From the NCBI RefSeq assembly GCF_040371085.1, contig NZ_JAMBMT010000001.1, positions 248,001 through 312,000 on the forward strand: a DNA stretch of 64,000 nt, written 5' to 3'. The notes under the pieces are model-generated. The model ran no database searches. It was not told the origin of the DNA and worked only from the letters and a program-made list of their open reading frames with translations. The position numbers and the translations under genes are program-made. This document shows positions 53,520 through 61,966 of this stretch, piece by piece. This stretch comes from Psychrobacter sp. AH5. Its GTDB lineage: Bacteria; Pseudomonadota; Gammaproteobacteria; Pseudomonadales; Moraxellaceae. The stretch's first letter is position 1, and the number at the start of each line of letters is the position of its first letter.

Positions 53520-55700
53520 TTAGAGTTGGTATAAGCGTATGATATTTGGGAAACCGAGTAGCGATCTTAGCTCACGTATGCCTTGCGCTAAATGCACTCG
53601 GCTACGAACGATCACATGAATAATGGTATCCGTATTACGCACATCAATAGTCTCAACCCCGATATTTAATTGACGCAGATGATAAACCACTTCACTGATT
53701 TGCTCGTCACTCAAGGCAATAGATAGCTTTAGATAAGCTGGGAAACGCACCTTTTTACTAGCATCATCAGATTCATTTTGCTTAACCGCTTTATCATCAC
53801 GCCAGCTCAATTGAATAACTTGGTATGGATTATCTTTACGTATATCGTCTAAAGAAAAGCATTTATGCCGATGTACTACTAATCCATTACGCGATAAATG
53901 GCCAACGATAGGATCGCCATAAATCGGATGGCAACAATTAGCAAAATCAAGCTCGACCCCAGCGGCATTGACAATCAGCTGCTGCGGCTGTGATGCTTCG
54001 TTGTCATCAGCATTTAAGCTCGTCATCTCATCGCTAAAGAGCCGCGAAACTACGAGTTGTGGCAACAAAGTCCCGGAGCTTATTTGCTCAAAAAAAGCCT
54101 CTTTAGTGCTCAAACCGCGCCATTCAAGCAAATTATCCCATTCACTTTCATGCAAATCATCAAGGCTTTTTTGATAGGTTTTTAGCGCGCGATCTAAAGC
54201 TTGTTGTCCATGTCTTTGCTTGTCGCTATCTGACAAATCCTTAAACCAGCGCAGTATCTCTTGTCGAGCCTTGTTGGTAGCTACAAAGCCCAGCCATTCT
54301 GCTTTTGGCTCAGAGTCACTATCGACCTCAATCTCAACCATTTGTCCGTTTTTGACCACAGTACCAAGCTTAGCTTTTTCGTTATCAATATTAGCGCCAA
54401 CGGCGACGTTACCCACCAAAGGCCCGACAGCGTAAGCAAAATCTAGCGCGGTTGAGCCTTGCGGTAGCTCATAAGCTCGGCCTTGCGGGCTGTAGCAAAG
54501 AATTTTACTTGAATGCAGATAATCCATCAGCTCATTAATGGTCGACACTGCAGCTGAGAAGTCAGGATCGTTCTCATTAAGACTATCGTTATCAACCAGA
54601 TCTTTCATATTGCGCAAGGAGGCCTGAATAACCGATTGGCTAATATCAGAGGCATGTTCCGCGCCAATGACTCCTAAACGCGCCGCATGTTGCATTTTTT
54701 TGGTCATGATGATGACTTTGATGCAGTCATTATCACGCTCATAAAGTAGCGTCAAAGATTGGTTGCCCCCGGGCAGAGGCCGACGAATATTATCTTGAAT
54801 GTGAGCATCTTCAATCTGATATTTTTTGATTAAATAATAAGCCAGCTTATCACAGGCCTCTACAGTATCAACAACGATCTCAAAAGAGTAATTACGCAGC
54901 AGAGCATTAATCTCGCCGCGATTGCGGAAGAATTGACGATACATAGAGACGCGATTGTCTAAGATTTTGACGTGACCATTTATCCCCAAGTTATTTAGTA
55001 CTATGATTAGGTAGCGATGAATGGCCTCTTTTTGAAAGTTGCGTCCAAGGCCATGTTGCAATAATTTATCAGAGAACTTGTTATACATCACCGAATTTAG
55101 ATTACGGTAGCAAAGTACCTCAATATAATCAGCAATATCATTAATGCCCATTAAGCGGGCAAAAGGCACATAAAAATCTAAGGTCTCCTGTGCTGTAGCG
55201 CGCTGTTTCTCAGAGCTCACCGCATCTAGCGTTGACATATTGTGCAAGCGATCTGATAACTTAATAATAAGTACTCTTGGGTCGAGTAGGGTTGCGGTCA
55301 AAATCTTATGAAAAGTTGCCGCTTTATTCTGCTGTTTATTATGTCTTGAGGATTTAAGCTTAGTCACACCATCGACTAATCTGGCAACCACTTTGCCATA
55401 ACGCTCCTCAATTTGCTCACCGGTAACCTCAGTATCTTCGACCGTATCATGCAAAATAGCGGCAATAATAGTATCTCTATCTAAGCGAAAACCCGCTAAT
55501 ATCTCGGCAACTGCAATAGGGTGAGTGATATAGGGTTCGCCTGATTTGCGCTTATCTTTGATATGCGCCATATCGCCAAACTTGCAGGCGTCAATAATAT
55601 CGCGGCGATCATCGCTACTCAAATACCCAACCGAGCGCAGCAAATTATATTGAGCGTCGTCAACTAAACGATGACTAAGTTTGGGAAGAGTTTGAGTCAT
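53520..55700 (-). CDS. spoT: SpoT-type (p)ppGpp hydrolase with degenerate synthetase domain
   Basis: This is a long RelA/SpoT homologue. The hydrolase domain is intact: His60, His84-Asp85 and Glu88-Asp89 in ILHDTVEDTE, and Asp150 in LIIKLSDRLHNM. The synthetase domain (about residues 235-350) is altered: where active enzymes have D-x-Y-x-x-R-V-I-V the protein has RNYSFEIVV with Glu274; GYQSLH is GNQSLT (312-317); the segment E-V-Q-I-R-T is IKVIIMT. TGS (CYSPQGRAYELPQGSTALDFAYAVG) and C-terminal ACT domains follow. Moraxellaceae SpoT is known to be a hydrolase with a non-functional synthetase half, and this sequence fits. The other synthetase must be a separate RelA. Confidence 0.92.
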   Translation of the reverse strand: MTQTLPKLSHRLVDDAQYNLLRSVGYLSSDDRRDIIDACKFGDMAHIKDKRKSGEPYITHPIAVAEILAGFRLDRDTIIAAILHDTVEDTEVTGEQIEERYGKVVARLVDGVTKLKSSRHNKQQNKAATFHKILTATLLDPRVLIIKLSDRLHNMSTLDAVSSEKQRATAQETLDFYVPFARLMGINDIADYIEVLCYRNLNSVMYNKFSDKLLQHGLGRNFQKEAIHRYLIIVLNNLGINGHVKILDNRVSMYRQFFRNRGEINALLRNYSFEIVVDTVEACDKLAYYLIKKYQIEDAHIQDNIRRPLPGGNQSLTLLYERDNDCIKVIIMTKKMQHAARLGVIGAEHASDISQSVIQASLRNMKDLVDNDSLNENDPDFSAAVSTINELMDYLHSSKILCYSPQGRAYELPQGSTALDFAYAVGPLVGNVAVGANIDNEKAKLGTVVKNGQMVEIEVDSDSEPKAEWLGFVATNKARQEILRWFKDLSDSDKQRHGQQALDRALKTYQKSLDDLHESEWDNLLEWRGLSTKEAFFEQISSGTLLPQLVVSRLFSDEMTSLNADDNEASQPQQLIVNAAGVELDFANCCHPIYGDPIVGHLSRNGLVVHRHKCFSLDDIRKDNPYQVIQLSWRDDKAVKQNESDDASKKVRFPAYLKLSIALSDEQISEVVYHLRQLNIGVETIDVRNTDTIIHVIVRSRVHLAQGIRELRSLLGFPNIIRLYQL

Positions 55701-55866
55701 ACAGGGACTGTCCTATGATTGAGTGCCTATAGCTTGGCAATGGATTGAGAGCTTTGTTACGCCAGTATGGAGACTATGCTCAATGTATTTTGTATCCAGC
55801 TAATCTTAAAATAAACCATATACAATTATCAAAATCTACCATCTGTTAGTGTCTTTCTGCACTCTC

Positions 55867-55896
55867 TAATTAATCGTATATTGTATTCAATGTCAA
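55867..55896 (-). promoter_or_regulatory. Candidate promoter of spoT (minus strand)
   Basis: On the minus strand a perfect TTGACA (55896 to 55891) is followed after 18 bases by TAATTA. It lies between the rpoZ terminator and spoT, where a separate spoT promoter would be needed. Confidence 0.4.
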
Positions 55897-55948
55897 CTAC
55901 TAAGCACACGCAATTCGTAAATAACAAAAAACAGTTTTTTAAAACCAT

Positions 55949-55977
55949 AAAAACCACAGCATAACACCGTGGTTTTT
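55949..55977 (-). terminator. Terminator behind rpoZ (minus strand)
   Basis: AAAACCAC pairs with GTGGTTTT around AGCATAACACC, with A- and T-tracts on both sides, about 95 bases beyond the rpoZ stop. Confidence 0.75.
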
Positions 55978-56070
55978 ATAAGCTATCTAAGTCAAACAGA
56001 GCTTATTATGCGCTAAAAAGGGTTTGCTTTAAAAGTCCAGCTCTAGCAGCTAAATGCCAGGCTCAGATCT

Positions 56071-56331
56071 CTAGAAGCTATGATCACCTGATAAGGCTAA
56101 GTCCAGTGAGCTTGTAGCAAAACTATGCTCAGGTTGGTTTAAGATATCACGAGTGATTTTGCCAGCCGCAATTTCGCGTAGGGCCAAAACCGTTGGTTTA
56201 TCATTATCCACTTCAACTAGCGGCTCAGCGATACCTTTAGCCAATTGACGAGCACGCTTGCTAGCCACTAAAACCAGCTCAAAACGGTTGTCTACATTCT
56301 CTAAACAATCTTCAATTGTGACACGTGCCAT
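56071..56331 (-). CDS. rpoZ: RNA polymerase omega subunit
   Basis: Omega stabilises the beta-prime subunit of RNA polymerase. The 86-residue protein shows [33 protein letters not shown] and [16 protein letters not shown], both typical. AAGG precedes the start. The upstream neighbour on this strand is gmk, but an adhesin gene on the other strand, with its flanks about 2.2 kb in all, lies in between. Confidence 0.95.
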   Translation of the reverse strand: MARVTIEDCLENVDNRFELVLVASKRARQLAKGIAEPLVEVDNDKPTVLALREIAAGKITRDILNQPEHSFATSSLDLALSGDHSF

Positions 56332-56882
56332 AGTTAATTACCTTAATTGTCTCTATTAGTTAGAATTGGTCTATTTACTAATAAAATAAAAGTGAATTTA
56401 TAAGGGGAAGTAACCCGCTATTATAGCATTAATTTTTGTAAAGTATGCCATCAATCGATAGTTTGAGGTATTTTAAAGTAACCCCTCCTAAACTACGTCT
56501 TATAAAGCCCCGTCATGATAATCCCTTTAAATTTTAGCTCCTAGTTATTTAATCTAATAACTTAACTCTAGACTTTGCCTCCTGTAAGTTTATTTAAACG
56601 ATGTACCTGTAGATACCTACAGGTACATTTTTATTTTTAGCTTGTTATGATAAATCTGTGGTCAAAAAATTGTTTAGATATTTTTAATAATCAATGCTTG
56701 ACGTCACAGTTTTTAACCATTGCCAATCTTAGCAGCTTTATGGAAGAAGCTAAGTGAAGCGACTGCATGAAACACTTAGCACAAATATTCTGGAACGTAT
56801 CAATACAGTTGTCTTTATTAATCTGCTAACGCTTTTAGTTATCCCTATAAGCACTAGCAAAAACATTACAGGACGTAATATT
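56332..56882. other. Intergenic region between rpoZ and the adhesin gene
   Basis: This divergent region of 551 bases must hold the promoters of rpoZ and of the adhesin. A short hairpin around CTGTAGATACCTACAG (about 56609-56624) is present. The adhesin frame is open back to 56754, but that part has no conserved features or ribosome binding site. Confidence 0.5.
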
Positions 56883-58403
56883 ATGAAAACTAATTATGAA
56901 GTTATCTCAAAAGAAAATACGGCTACTACAGGGACGCGCCTTTTACGTTTAAGTACACTATGTGCCGGATTAGCTATGGCTAGTTTTAGCATGCAAGCAG
57001 TCGCAATAGTCGCTACTATTCCCGGAGCCAATCCTATTACCGTAGATACTGATGGGGGAGCAACTGGTGGTACTATCACTGGCTTAACCAATACAACCTT
57101 TGATCCAAATGCGACCTACACAGGCGGGCAAGCCGCCACGCAAGAGCAAGTCACTATTGCTGCGAATGCCTCTAGAACGGAGGTTGTTGCAGGTACTAAC
57201 GTTAGCGTCAATAATAATCCAGGTCTTAATGGTCAAAACGTCTATACCATCGATGCTGATGGTACGACAGCCTCTGCAGGCTCTGGAGATGTGACAGTCG
57301 TTGGTAACTTAAACACTACCACCAACGTTACTGACTTCGTTATTGATCTAAGTCCGGCTATTAAGACCACCATATCCAATAACACCGCAGGCGTAGCAAC
57401 TAACGCTTCAGGCGTTGCTGCTAACGTAACTAGCATAGGTACTAATGCCTCAGGTATCGCGACCAATGCCTCAGGTATCGCCGCTAACGTAACTAGCATA
57501 GGTACTAATGCCTCAGGTATCGCGACCAATGCCTCGGGTATCGCTGCTAACGTGACTAGCATAGGAACGAATACTACAGGTATCGCAACCAATGCTTCGG
57601 GTATTGCAGCTAATATGACTAGTATAGGAACGAATACTACAGGTATTGCAACCAATGCTTCGGGTATCGCCGCTAATGTGACTAGCATAGGAACGAATAC
57701 TACAGGTATCGCGACTAACGTCACTAATATAGCAACAAATACTACCAATATCGCTAAAGGTTTAGATTTTGGCGGTGACAGTGGCGCAGATGTTAATCGT
57801 CAATTGGGCGATAAGCTCACTATTACTGGCGGCGAAACCAACAGTGCTAACTTAGCCGCTGGCAATAACGTTGGTGTAGTCGCTAATGGAACTAACAATC
57901 TAACCATTCGGTTAGCTAAAGATATCAATCTTGGCGCTAATGGTAGTGTCAAGACTGGTAATACCACTATTAATAACAATGGCTTCGTTAATGGTAGCAC
58001 TACTGTTAATGGTAGCGGCGTTTCCATCGCTGGCGGGCCTAGTATGACGACAGGTGGTATCAATGCTGGTAATCAAGTCATAACGGGTGTCGCTAACGGC
58101 ACAGCGCCCAATCATGCCGCTAATTTTGGTCAACTATCCGCTCTTGGTTACAAAGTGAATCAAGTCGAAGATGATGCCAATGCCGGTATCTCTGGTGCTT
58201 TAGCGATGGCCTCACTACCACAACCTTATACTCCAGGCATGTCTATGGTCAGTGGCGCTATGGGAACCTATAATGACGAAGGTGCTCTTGCTATCGGTAT
58301 CTCTGCTATTACAGATAGTGGTCGCTGGGTCATTAAAGCGGGCGCTACAGTAGATACTCAAAGTAATTTTGGCGGCTCAGTTGGCGCAGGTTACCAGTTT
58401 TAA
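56883..58403 (+). CDS. YadA-like trimeric autotransporter adhesin
   Basis: A small trimeric autotransporter of about 506 residues. A signal peptide (residues 1-41, ending SMQAVA) leads to a Thr/Gly/Asn-rich region. A stalk of seven-residue units (NASGIAT, NASGIAA, NVTSIGT and variants) repeats with a 21-residue period at about residues 167-290. Then come GLDFGGDSGADVNRQLGDKLTI and GGPSMTTGGINAGNQVITGVANGT, the connector motifs of Hia/UspA-type adhesins, and a C-terminal YadA anchor ending in GAGYQF. ATG 56883 has AGGACG upstream. It should be an outer-membrane surface protein; the ligand is unknown. It lies opposite to, and between, gmk and rpoZ, which suggests insertion into an old operon. 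Confidence 0.88.
   Translation: MKTNYEVISKENTATTGTRLLRLSTLCAGLAMASFSMQAVAIVATIPGANPITVDTDGGATGGTITGLTNTTFDPNATYTGGQAATQEQVTIAANASRTEVVAGTNVSVNNNPGLNGQNVYTIDADGTTASAGSGDVTVVGNLNTTTNVTDFVIDLSPAIKTTISNNTAGVATNASGVAANVTSIGTNASGIATNASGIAANVTSIGTNASGIATNASGIAANVTSIGTNTTGIATNASGIAANMTSIGTNTTGIATNASGIAANVTSIGTNTTGIATNVTNIATNTTNIAKGLDFGGDSGADVNRQLGDKLTITGGETNSANLAAGNNVGVVANGTNNLTIRLAKDINLGANGSVKTGNTTINNNGFVNGSTTVNGSGVSIAGGPSMTTGGINAGNQVITGVANGTAPNHAANFGQLSALGYKVNQVEDDANAGISGALAMASLPQPYTPGMSMVSGAMGTYNDEGALAIGISAITDSGRWVIKAGATVDTQSNFGGSVGAGYQF
57381..57750. repeat. 63-bp tandem repeats coding for the adhesin stalk
   Basis: The core ACTAGCATAGG or a one-base variant recurs at 57429, 57492, 57555, 57618 and 57681, exactly 63 bases apart. 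Neighbouring copies are very similar at the DNA level. Each copy encodes three heptads, so gain or loss of a copy keeps the frame. Confidence 0.88.
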
Positions 58404-58474
58404 TAGGCTACCGCTTTAATAGTATTATGTCATTCAAAGAAGCTAGCCGAAAGTTAAAAACCGCTAGTAGATTA

Positions 58475-58506
58475 TAAAAAAGCTCTCATATCAATGAGAG
58501 CTTTTT
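58475..58506. terminator. Bidirectional terminator between the adhesin gene and gmk
   Basis: AGCTCTCAT pairs with ATGAGAGCT around ATCA, with A-tract before and T-tract after; it lies between convergent genes. Confidence 0.85.
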
Positions 58507-58555
58507 GTCGACTTTATTTAGTATCCGCTATAGCTCAATACTAATACTCTAAATT

Positions 58556-59182
58556 TTAATCCTCGGTTTCATTATCAAGTAGCGCTTTTATAATACGGCG
58601 ATGGTGGCGCTGCTGACGACTGAGTCGCTGTCTATCCGCAACTATTATCGCTTTAAGCTCGGTCAAAGCCACCTCAAAGTTATCATTAATAATGACAAAG
58701 TCAAAATGCACGTATTGCGCCATCTCAGAGACTGCGCCTGCTAAGCGTTTTTCGATAACCTCTACGCTGTCTTGCGCCCGAGTCGATAAGCGCTGGCGTA
58801 GGGTTGAGAGGCTAGGCGGCAAAATAAAGATCATAATGGCGTCGGTAAATATTTTTTTGACTTGCAGCGCTCCTTGCCAATCAATCTCCAAAATTACATC
58901 AATACCCGCTTCTAGCTGCGCTCTTACACTTGCTTCTGAGGTGCCATAATAATTATCAAAAACTTGGGCATGCTCTAAAAATTTACCTTCATTGATAGCG
59001 GCAATAAACTTCTGTTTTTCGATAAAGTGATAATCGTGACCGTCTATTTCACCCGGACGTGGAGCGCGCGTAGTATGAGAGATGCTCACTGTCAAGTCAT
59101 TGGTAGTGGCAAGCAGCTGCTTGACCAAAGAGGTCTTACCTGTGCCAGAGGCGGCAGTAATAATAAATAATGAGCCTGTCAT
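58556..59182 (-). CDS. gmk: Guanylate kinase
   Basis: Gmk phosphorylates GMP to GDP. The P-loop [17 protein letters not shown] is at residues 8-24; [19 protein letters not shown] binds [17 protein letters not shown] follows. The length of 208 residues is normal. AGGAC lies before the start. Guanylate kinase, omega and SpoT are usually neighbours; in this genome the adhesin lies between gmk and rpoZ. Confidence 0.96.
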   Translation of the reverse strand: MTGSLFIITAASGTGKTSLVKQLLATTNDLTVSISHTTRAPRPGEIDGHDYHFIEKQKFIAAINEGKFLEHAQVFDNYYGTSEASVRAQLEAGIDVILEIDWQGALQVKKIFTDAIMIFILPPSLSTLRQRLSTRAQDSVEVIEKRLAGAVSEMAQYVHFDFVIINDNFEVALTELKAIIVADRQRLSRQQRHHRRIIKALLDNETED

Positions 59183-59493
59183 AAGTGTCCTAATAAAATG
59201 ATTGGTTTTAATTATTACAATAAGAGTAATCGTTATTATCGCGATCGAGTTAAATGGTTTTTGGCTTAAGGTAGCTAAATAATGGTAATGCTCATTTAGG
59301 TAAGCTATGAGGCTGGTAAATAATGAGCTTGCAATACTAACGCGGTAGCATTATAAACGGTAATAAAAGTAAAATATGATAAAGTAAGAGCATATATCTG
59401 ATAGCAGCAATAAAAGCTGCTAAATAGCATTTTTGCATGCTAATGATATTCGCTTAATTTTTAAACTCAAATTATCCAATGATAGGCCGTCTT
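59183..59493. other. Divergent intergenic region between gmk and ispH
   Basis: About 310 AT-rich bases that must hold both promoters. No further gene or clear box pair is visible. Confidence 0.45.
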
Positions 59494-60453
59494 ATGCAAA
59501 TTTATCTTGCCAATCCACGCGGATTTTGTGCTGGTGTGGATCGCGCGATTGCGATTGTCAACGAAGCCCTAACTCGTTTTGAGCCCCCCATCTATGTGCG
59601 TCATGAAGTTGTGCATAATAAGTTTGTGGTGTCAGATCTTGCCAATCGCGGCGCGGTATTTGTTGAAGAGCTGACCGAGGTGCCTGATGGCTCAATCGTT
59701 ATTTTCTCAGCGCATGGGGTCTCAAAGGCGGTAGAAGATGAAGCCAGTCGCCGCGACCTCACTGTGTTTGATGCCACTTGTCCGCTAGTGACCAAAGTGC
59801 ATATCGAAGTGGCAAAATTCGCTCATGAAGGTATGGATGCGGTGCTTATTGGTCATGCTGGCCATCCTGAAGTCGAAGGCACGATGGGCCGTTTTAATCA
59901 GCGTTATGGGGGGCAGATTCATCTAGTCGAAAACGAAGAGGATGTCGCCAAACTTACAGTAAGAGATGCTGATAGCTTGGCTTTTGTGACTCAAACTACC
60001 TTGTCGATGGATGATACGGCGCGAGTGATTGACGCGCTGCGCGATAAATTTCCCAACATTCAAGGGCCAAGAAAAGATGATATCTGCTATGCCACTCAAA
60101 ACCGTCAAGATGCCGTCAAAGACTTAGCGGGTCGCTGTGAGGTGGTGTTAGTAGTGGGCTCACCAAACTCTTCAAACTCCAATCGTCTGCGTGAGTTAGC
60201 GCAGCGTATGGGGTGTCAGGCTTATCTAATTGATAATGCTAGCGAGATGAATAAAGCTTGGTTCGATAATGTAGAGACGGTCGGTGTTACCGCTGGTGCG
60301 TCAGCGCCTGAGATCCTTATCCAAGAAGTGCTACAGCAATTGCAAGATTGGGGCGGTAAGCGTCCTGATGAGCTATCTGGCATTGAGGAGAATGTTACTT
60401 TTAGCTTGCCAAAAGCCCTGCGTATTCCAGTGACTCAAGTCAGTGGTAAATAA
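59494..60453 (+). CDS. ispH: 4-hydroxy-3-methylbut-2-enyl diphosphate reductase IspH
   Basis: IspH carries out the last step of the MEP pathway, making IPP and DMAPP with a 4Fe-4S cluster. The three cluster cysteines are Cys12 (NPRGFCAGV), Cys96 ([11 protein letters not shown]) and Cys198 ([11 protein letters not shown]). The segment [10 protein letters not shown] binds substrate. ATG 59494 is preferred because AGG lies 7 bases upstream and E. coli IspH begins MQI as well; the ATG five codons earlier has none. The length is 319 residues. Confidence 0.96.
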   Translation: MQIYLANPRGFCAGVDRAIAIVNEALTRFEPPIYVRHEVVHNKFVVSDLANRGAVFVEELTEVPDGSIVIFSAHGVSKAVEDEASRRDLTVFDATCPLVTKVHIEVAKFAHEGMDAVLIGHAGHPEVEGTMGRFNQRYGGQIHLVENEEDVAKLTVRDADSLAFVTQTTLSMDDTARVIDALRDKFPNIQGPRKDDICYATQNRQDAVKDLAGRCEVVLVVGSPNSSNSNRLRELAQRMGCQAYLIDNASEMNKAWFDNVETVGVTAGASAPEILIQEVLQQLQDWGGKRPDELSGIEENVTFSLPKALRIPVTQVSGK

Positions 60454-60547
60454 ATAGATAGCTTATTGCGTTAGCTTTAATAACTTATTGAGTCAATTAT
60501 CGCTCTAAATAACAGGAGCTACTGACCATTGTTAAAGAGTCATTATC

Positions 60548-60793
60548 ATGAAAAAAGATAAAGCTAAGTTTGTATTAGCAGAGGCTAGTATCGATGAGGT
60601 TAATAAGCAGCTGCGTATCAATTTATTGGTTATGGCGGTGGTCATAGCGATACTTGCTATGAATGTCATGCAGTTTTTGAAGCACAAGACTATCTTTTAT
60701 GCTTTTTTATCAGTGCTAATGCTTTTATTATTGTTCTTTATAGCTCAAGCTCGTAATATTCTAAAATCAAGAAAACAGCAGCTTACTGAGTAA
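60548..60793 (+). CDS. Small two-helix membrane protein (81 aa)
   Basis: A basic N-terminus (MKKDKAKFVLAEASIDEVNKQLR) leads to two hydrophobic segments at about residues 26-43 and 48-68 and a basic end KSRKQQ. I recognise no family. It lies between ispH and the thioesterase-like gene on the same strand; spacing of 94 and 57 bases allows joint transcription. Confidence 0.65.
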   Translation: MKKDKAKFVLAEASIDEVNKQLRINLLVMAVVIAILAMNVMQFLKHKTIFYAFLSVLMLLLLFFIAQARNILKSRKQQLTE

Positions 60794-60850
60794 TGAGCTT
60801 GGCAAGCCGCTTAATAGAGCATTAATAAAGTATAAAATTATAGGACTGTT

Positions 60851-61666
60851 ATGACCGCTTACTACACTTTTAGCCATCGCGAGCCACAAGCAGATGGTAG
60901 ATGCATTGCCCATTATCAGCCGACTGAACATGCTCAAGGCGCTTGGAATGAGCATGAGCAACATATGGCACCTGCAACTGGTATTTTAACTCATGAGCTC
61001 AGTCAGTTTGCTGCGCAAGATGACATGCGTATTGCACGCATCAGCCTTGATATTTTGGGCCTTATTCCTTTTGATGAGTTTACTATTACTACGCGCTGCA
61101 TTCGTCCCGGCCGGACTATTGAGCTGATTGAAGCGGTGATGAGTAGCCGTGGACGTGATTGTATTATTGCTAGAGCTTGGCGACTGATGACCCAAGATAC
61201 TAGCCAGATTGCCGGTCTTGAGGATCAACAAGCCAAACATAACCCTGAACAGCTAAGCGAGTGGCAGGGAATGAAAGGCTGGCCGGGCAAATTTATTGAA
61301 AGTGTTCATCTAGTCTCAGAGGCCGATCGTCGTCCCGGCAAGGGGATGGTGTGGATTACTAATGAAAAACAGATGGTAGAAGGCGAGCCGACGACCGATT
61401 TGGTGAAACTGCTAGGTATGGTCGATACCGCTAATGGCGTGGTGCCACGACTGGGTATGGGCTTATCAAAACTGCAATGGATGTTTCCTAATACCGATCT
61501 ACAGATCCATATGCATCGCGCGCCAAAAGGCCAATGGCTTGGTATTGAGGCAGTGCAGCAGTACGGTGCTGACGGTATTGGCTTGACCAGTGCTGTCTTG
61601 CATGATGTGCATGGACCCTTTGGACGTAGTGAGCAAATACTTACTATCCGTCCTATGCCGCAGTAG
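60851..61666 (+). CDS. Thioesterase-family (double hotdog) protein
   Basis: The protein of 271 residues has two hotdog-like halves. The first contains MRIARISLDILGLIPFDEFTITTRCIRPGRTIELIEAVMSSRGRDCIIARAW, which follows the acyl-CoA thioesterase pattern (RxSLDILGxIP, RPGRTIELIEA). The second ends with GADGIGLTSAVLHDVHGPFGRSEQIL. Proteins of this type hydrolyse acyl-CoA esters; the substrate is unknown. AGGA precedes the start. Confidence 0.8.
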   Translation: MTAYYTFSHREPQADGRCIAHYQPTEHAQGAWNEHEQHMAPATGILTHELSQFAAQDDMRIARISLDILGLIPFDEFTITTRCIRPGRTIELIEAVMSSRGRDCIIARAWRLMTQDTSQIAGLEDQQAKHNPEQLSEWQGMKGWPGKFIESVHLVSEADRRPGKGMVWITNEKQMVEGEPTTDLVKLLGMVDTANGVVPRLGMGLSKLQWMFPNTDLQIHMHRAPKGQWLGIEAVQQYGADGIGLTSAVLHDVHGPFGRSEQILTIRPMPQ

Positions 61667-61849
61667 CTTTATGCGCTCATACAGCTAAATTTGAAAATCC
61701 ATGAGCGTACAAAGCCGTAGATGCTCCATTGGTTTAAAATACAAAACGAAAGAATGTTTTTAATTGATTTTACAAATATATAGTAATCGGTTGTAATAGT
61801 ATCTAACGAAACGATGTTAGATAACTAAAGGCTACTATTGAAGGTTATT

Positions 61850-61924
61850 ATGAAAAAAGATAATCGTTTGTCAAAAACAATGACTACTCTTTTAGATAAG
61901 TTGCTAGAAGCGTATTCAGAATAA
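61850..61924 (+). CDS. Candidate 24-residue small ORF before katA
   Basis: ATG 61850 has AAGG 6 bases upstream and opens a 24-codon frame ending 42 bases before katA. The peptide starts MKKDNRLSKTMTT and continues as an amphipathic helix LLDKLLEAY. No family is recognised. It may be a small protein or a translated leader that influences catalase expression. Confidence 0.35.
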   Translation: MKKDNRLSKTMTTLLDKLLEAYSE

Positions 61925-61966
61925 GACTTGTATTTTAATTCCACTGCTTTTTTAAGGAGCGCTATC

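Larger units (their letters stand above)
55701..56070. other. Gap between rpoZ and spoT
   Basis: In most gammaproteobacteria rpoZ and spoT are almost contiguous. Here 370 bases with a terminator and a candidate promoter, both listed separately, divide them. No gene is visible. Confidence 0.6.

Noticed and set aside
57242..57748. A 168-residue hydrophobic open frame on the minus strand inside the adhesin repeats
   Set aside because: It is the antisense shadow of the repeated stalk codons; its regular Val/Leu/Pro pattern simply mirrors the 63-bp repeat, and there is no ribosome binding site.
57381..57750. Regular repeats considered as a CRISPR array
   Set aside because: Repeats are contiguous without unique spacers and lie in frame within a coding region, so they are protein repeats.
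59479..59493. Upstream in-frame starts of ispH and likewise of katA (61928), recA (43422), priA (52885) and pyrE (20663)
   Set aside because: In each case a better-placed ribosome binding site or the usual family start supports the inner start codon that I report.
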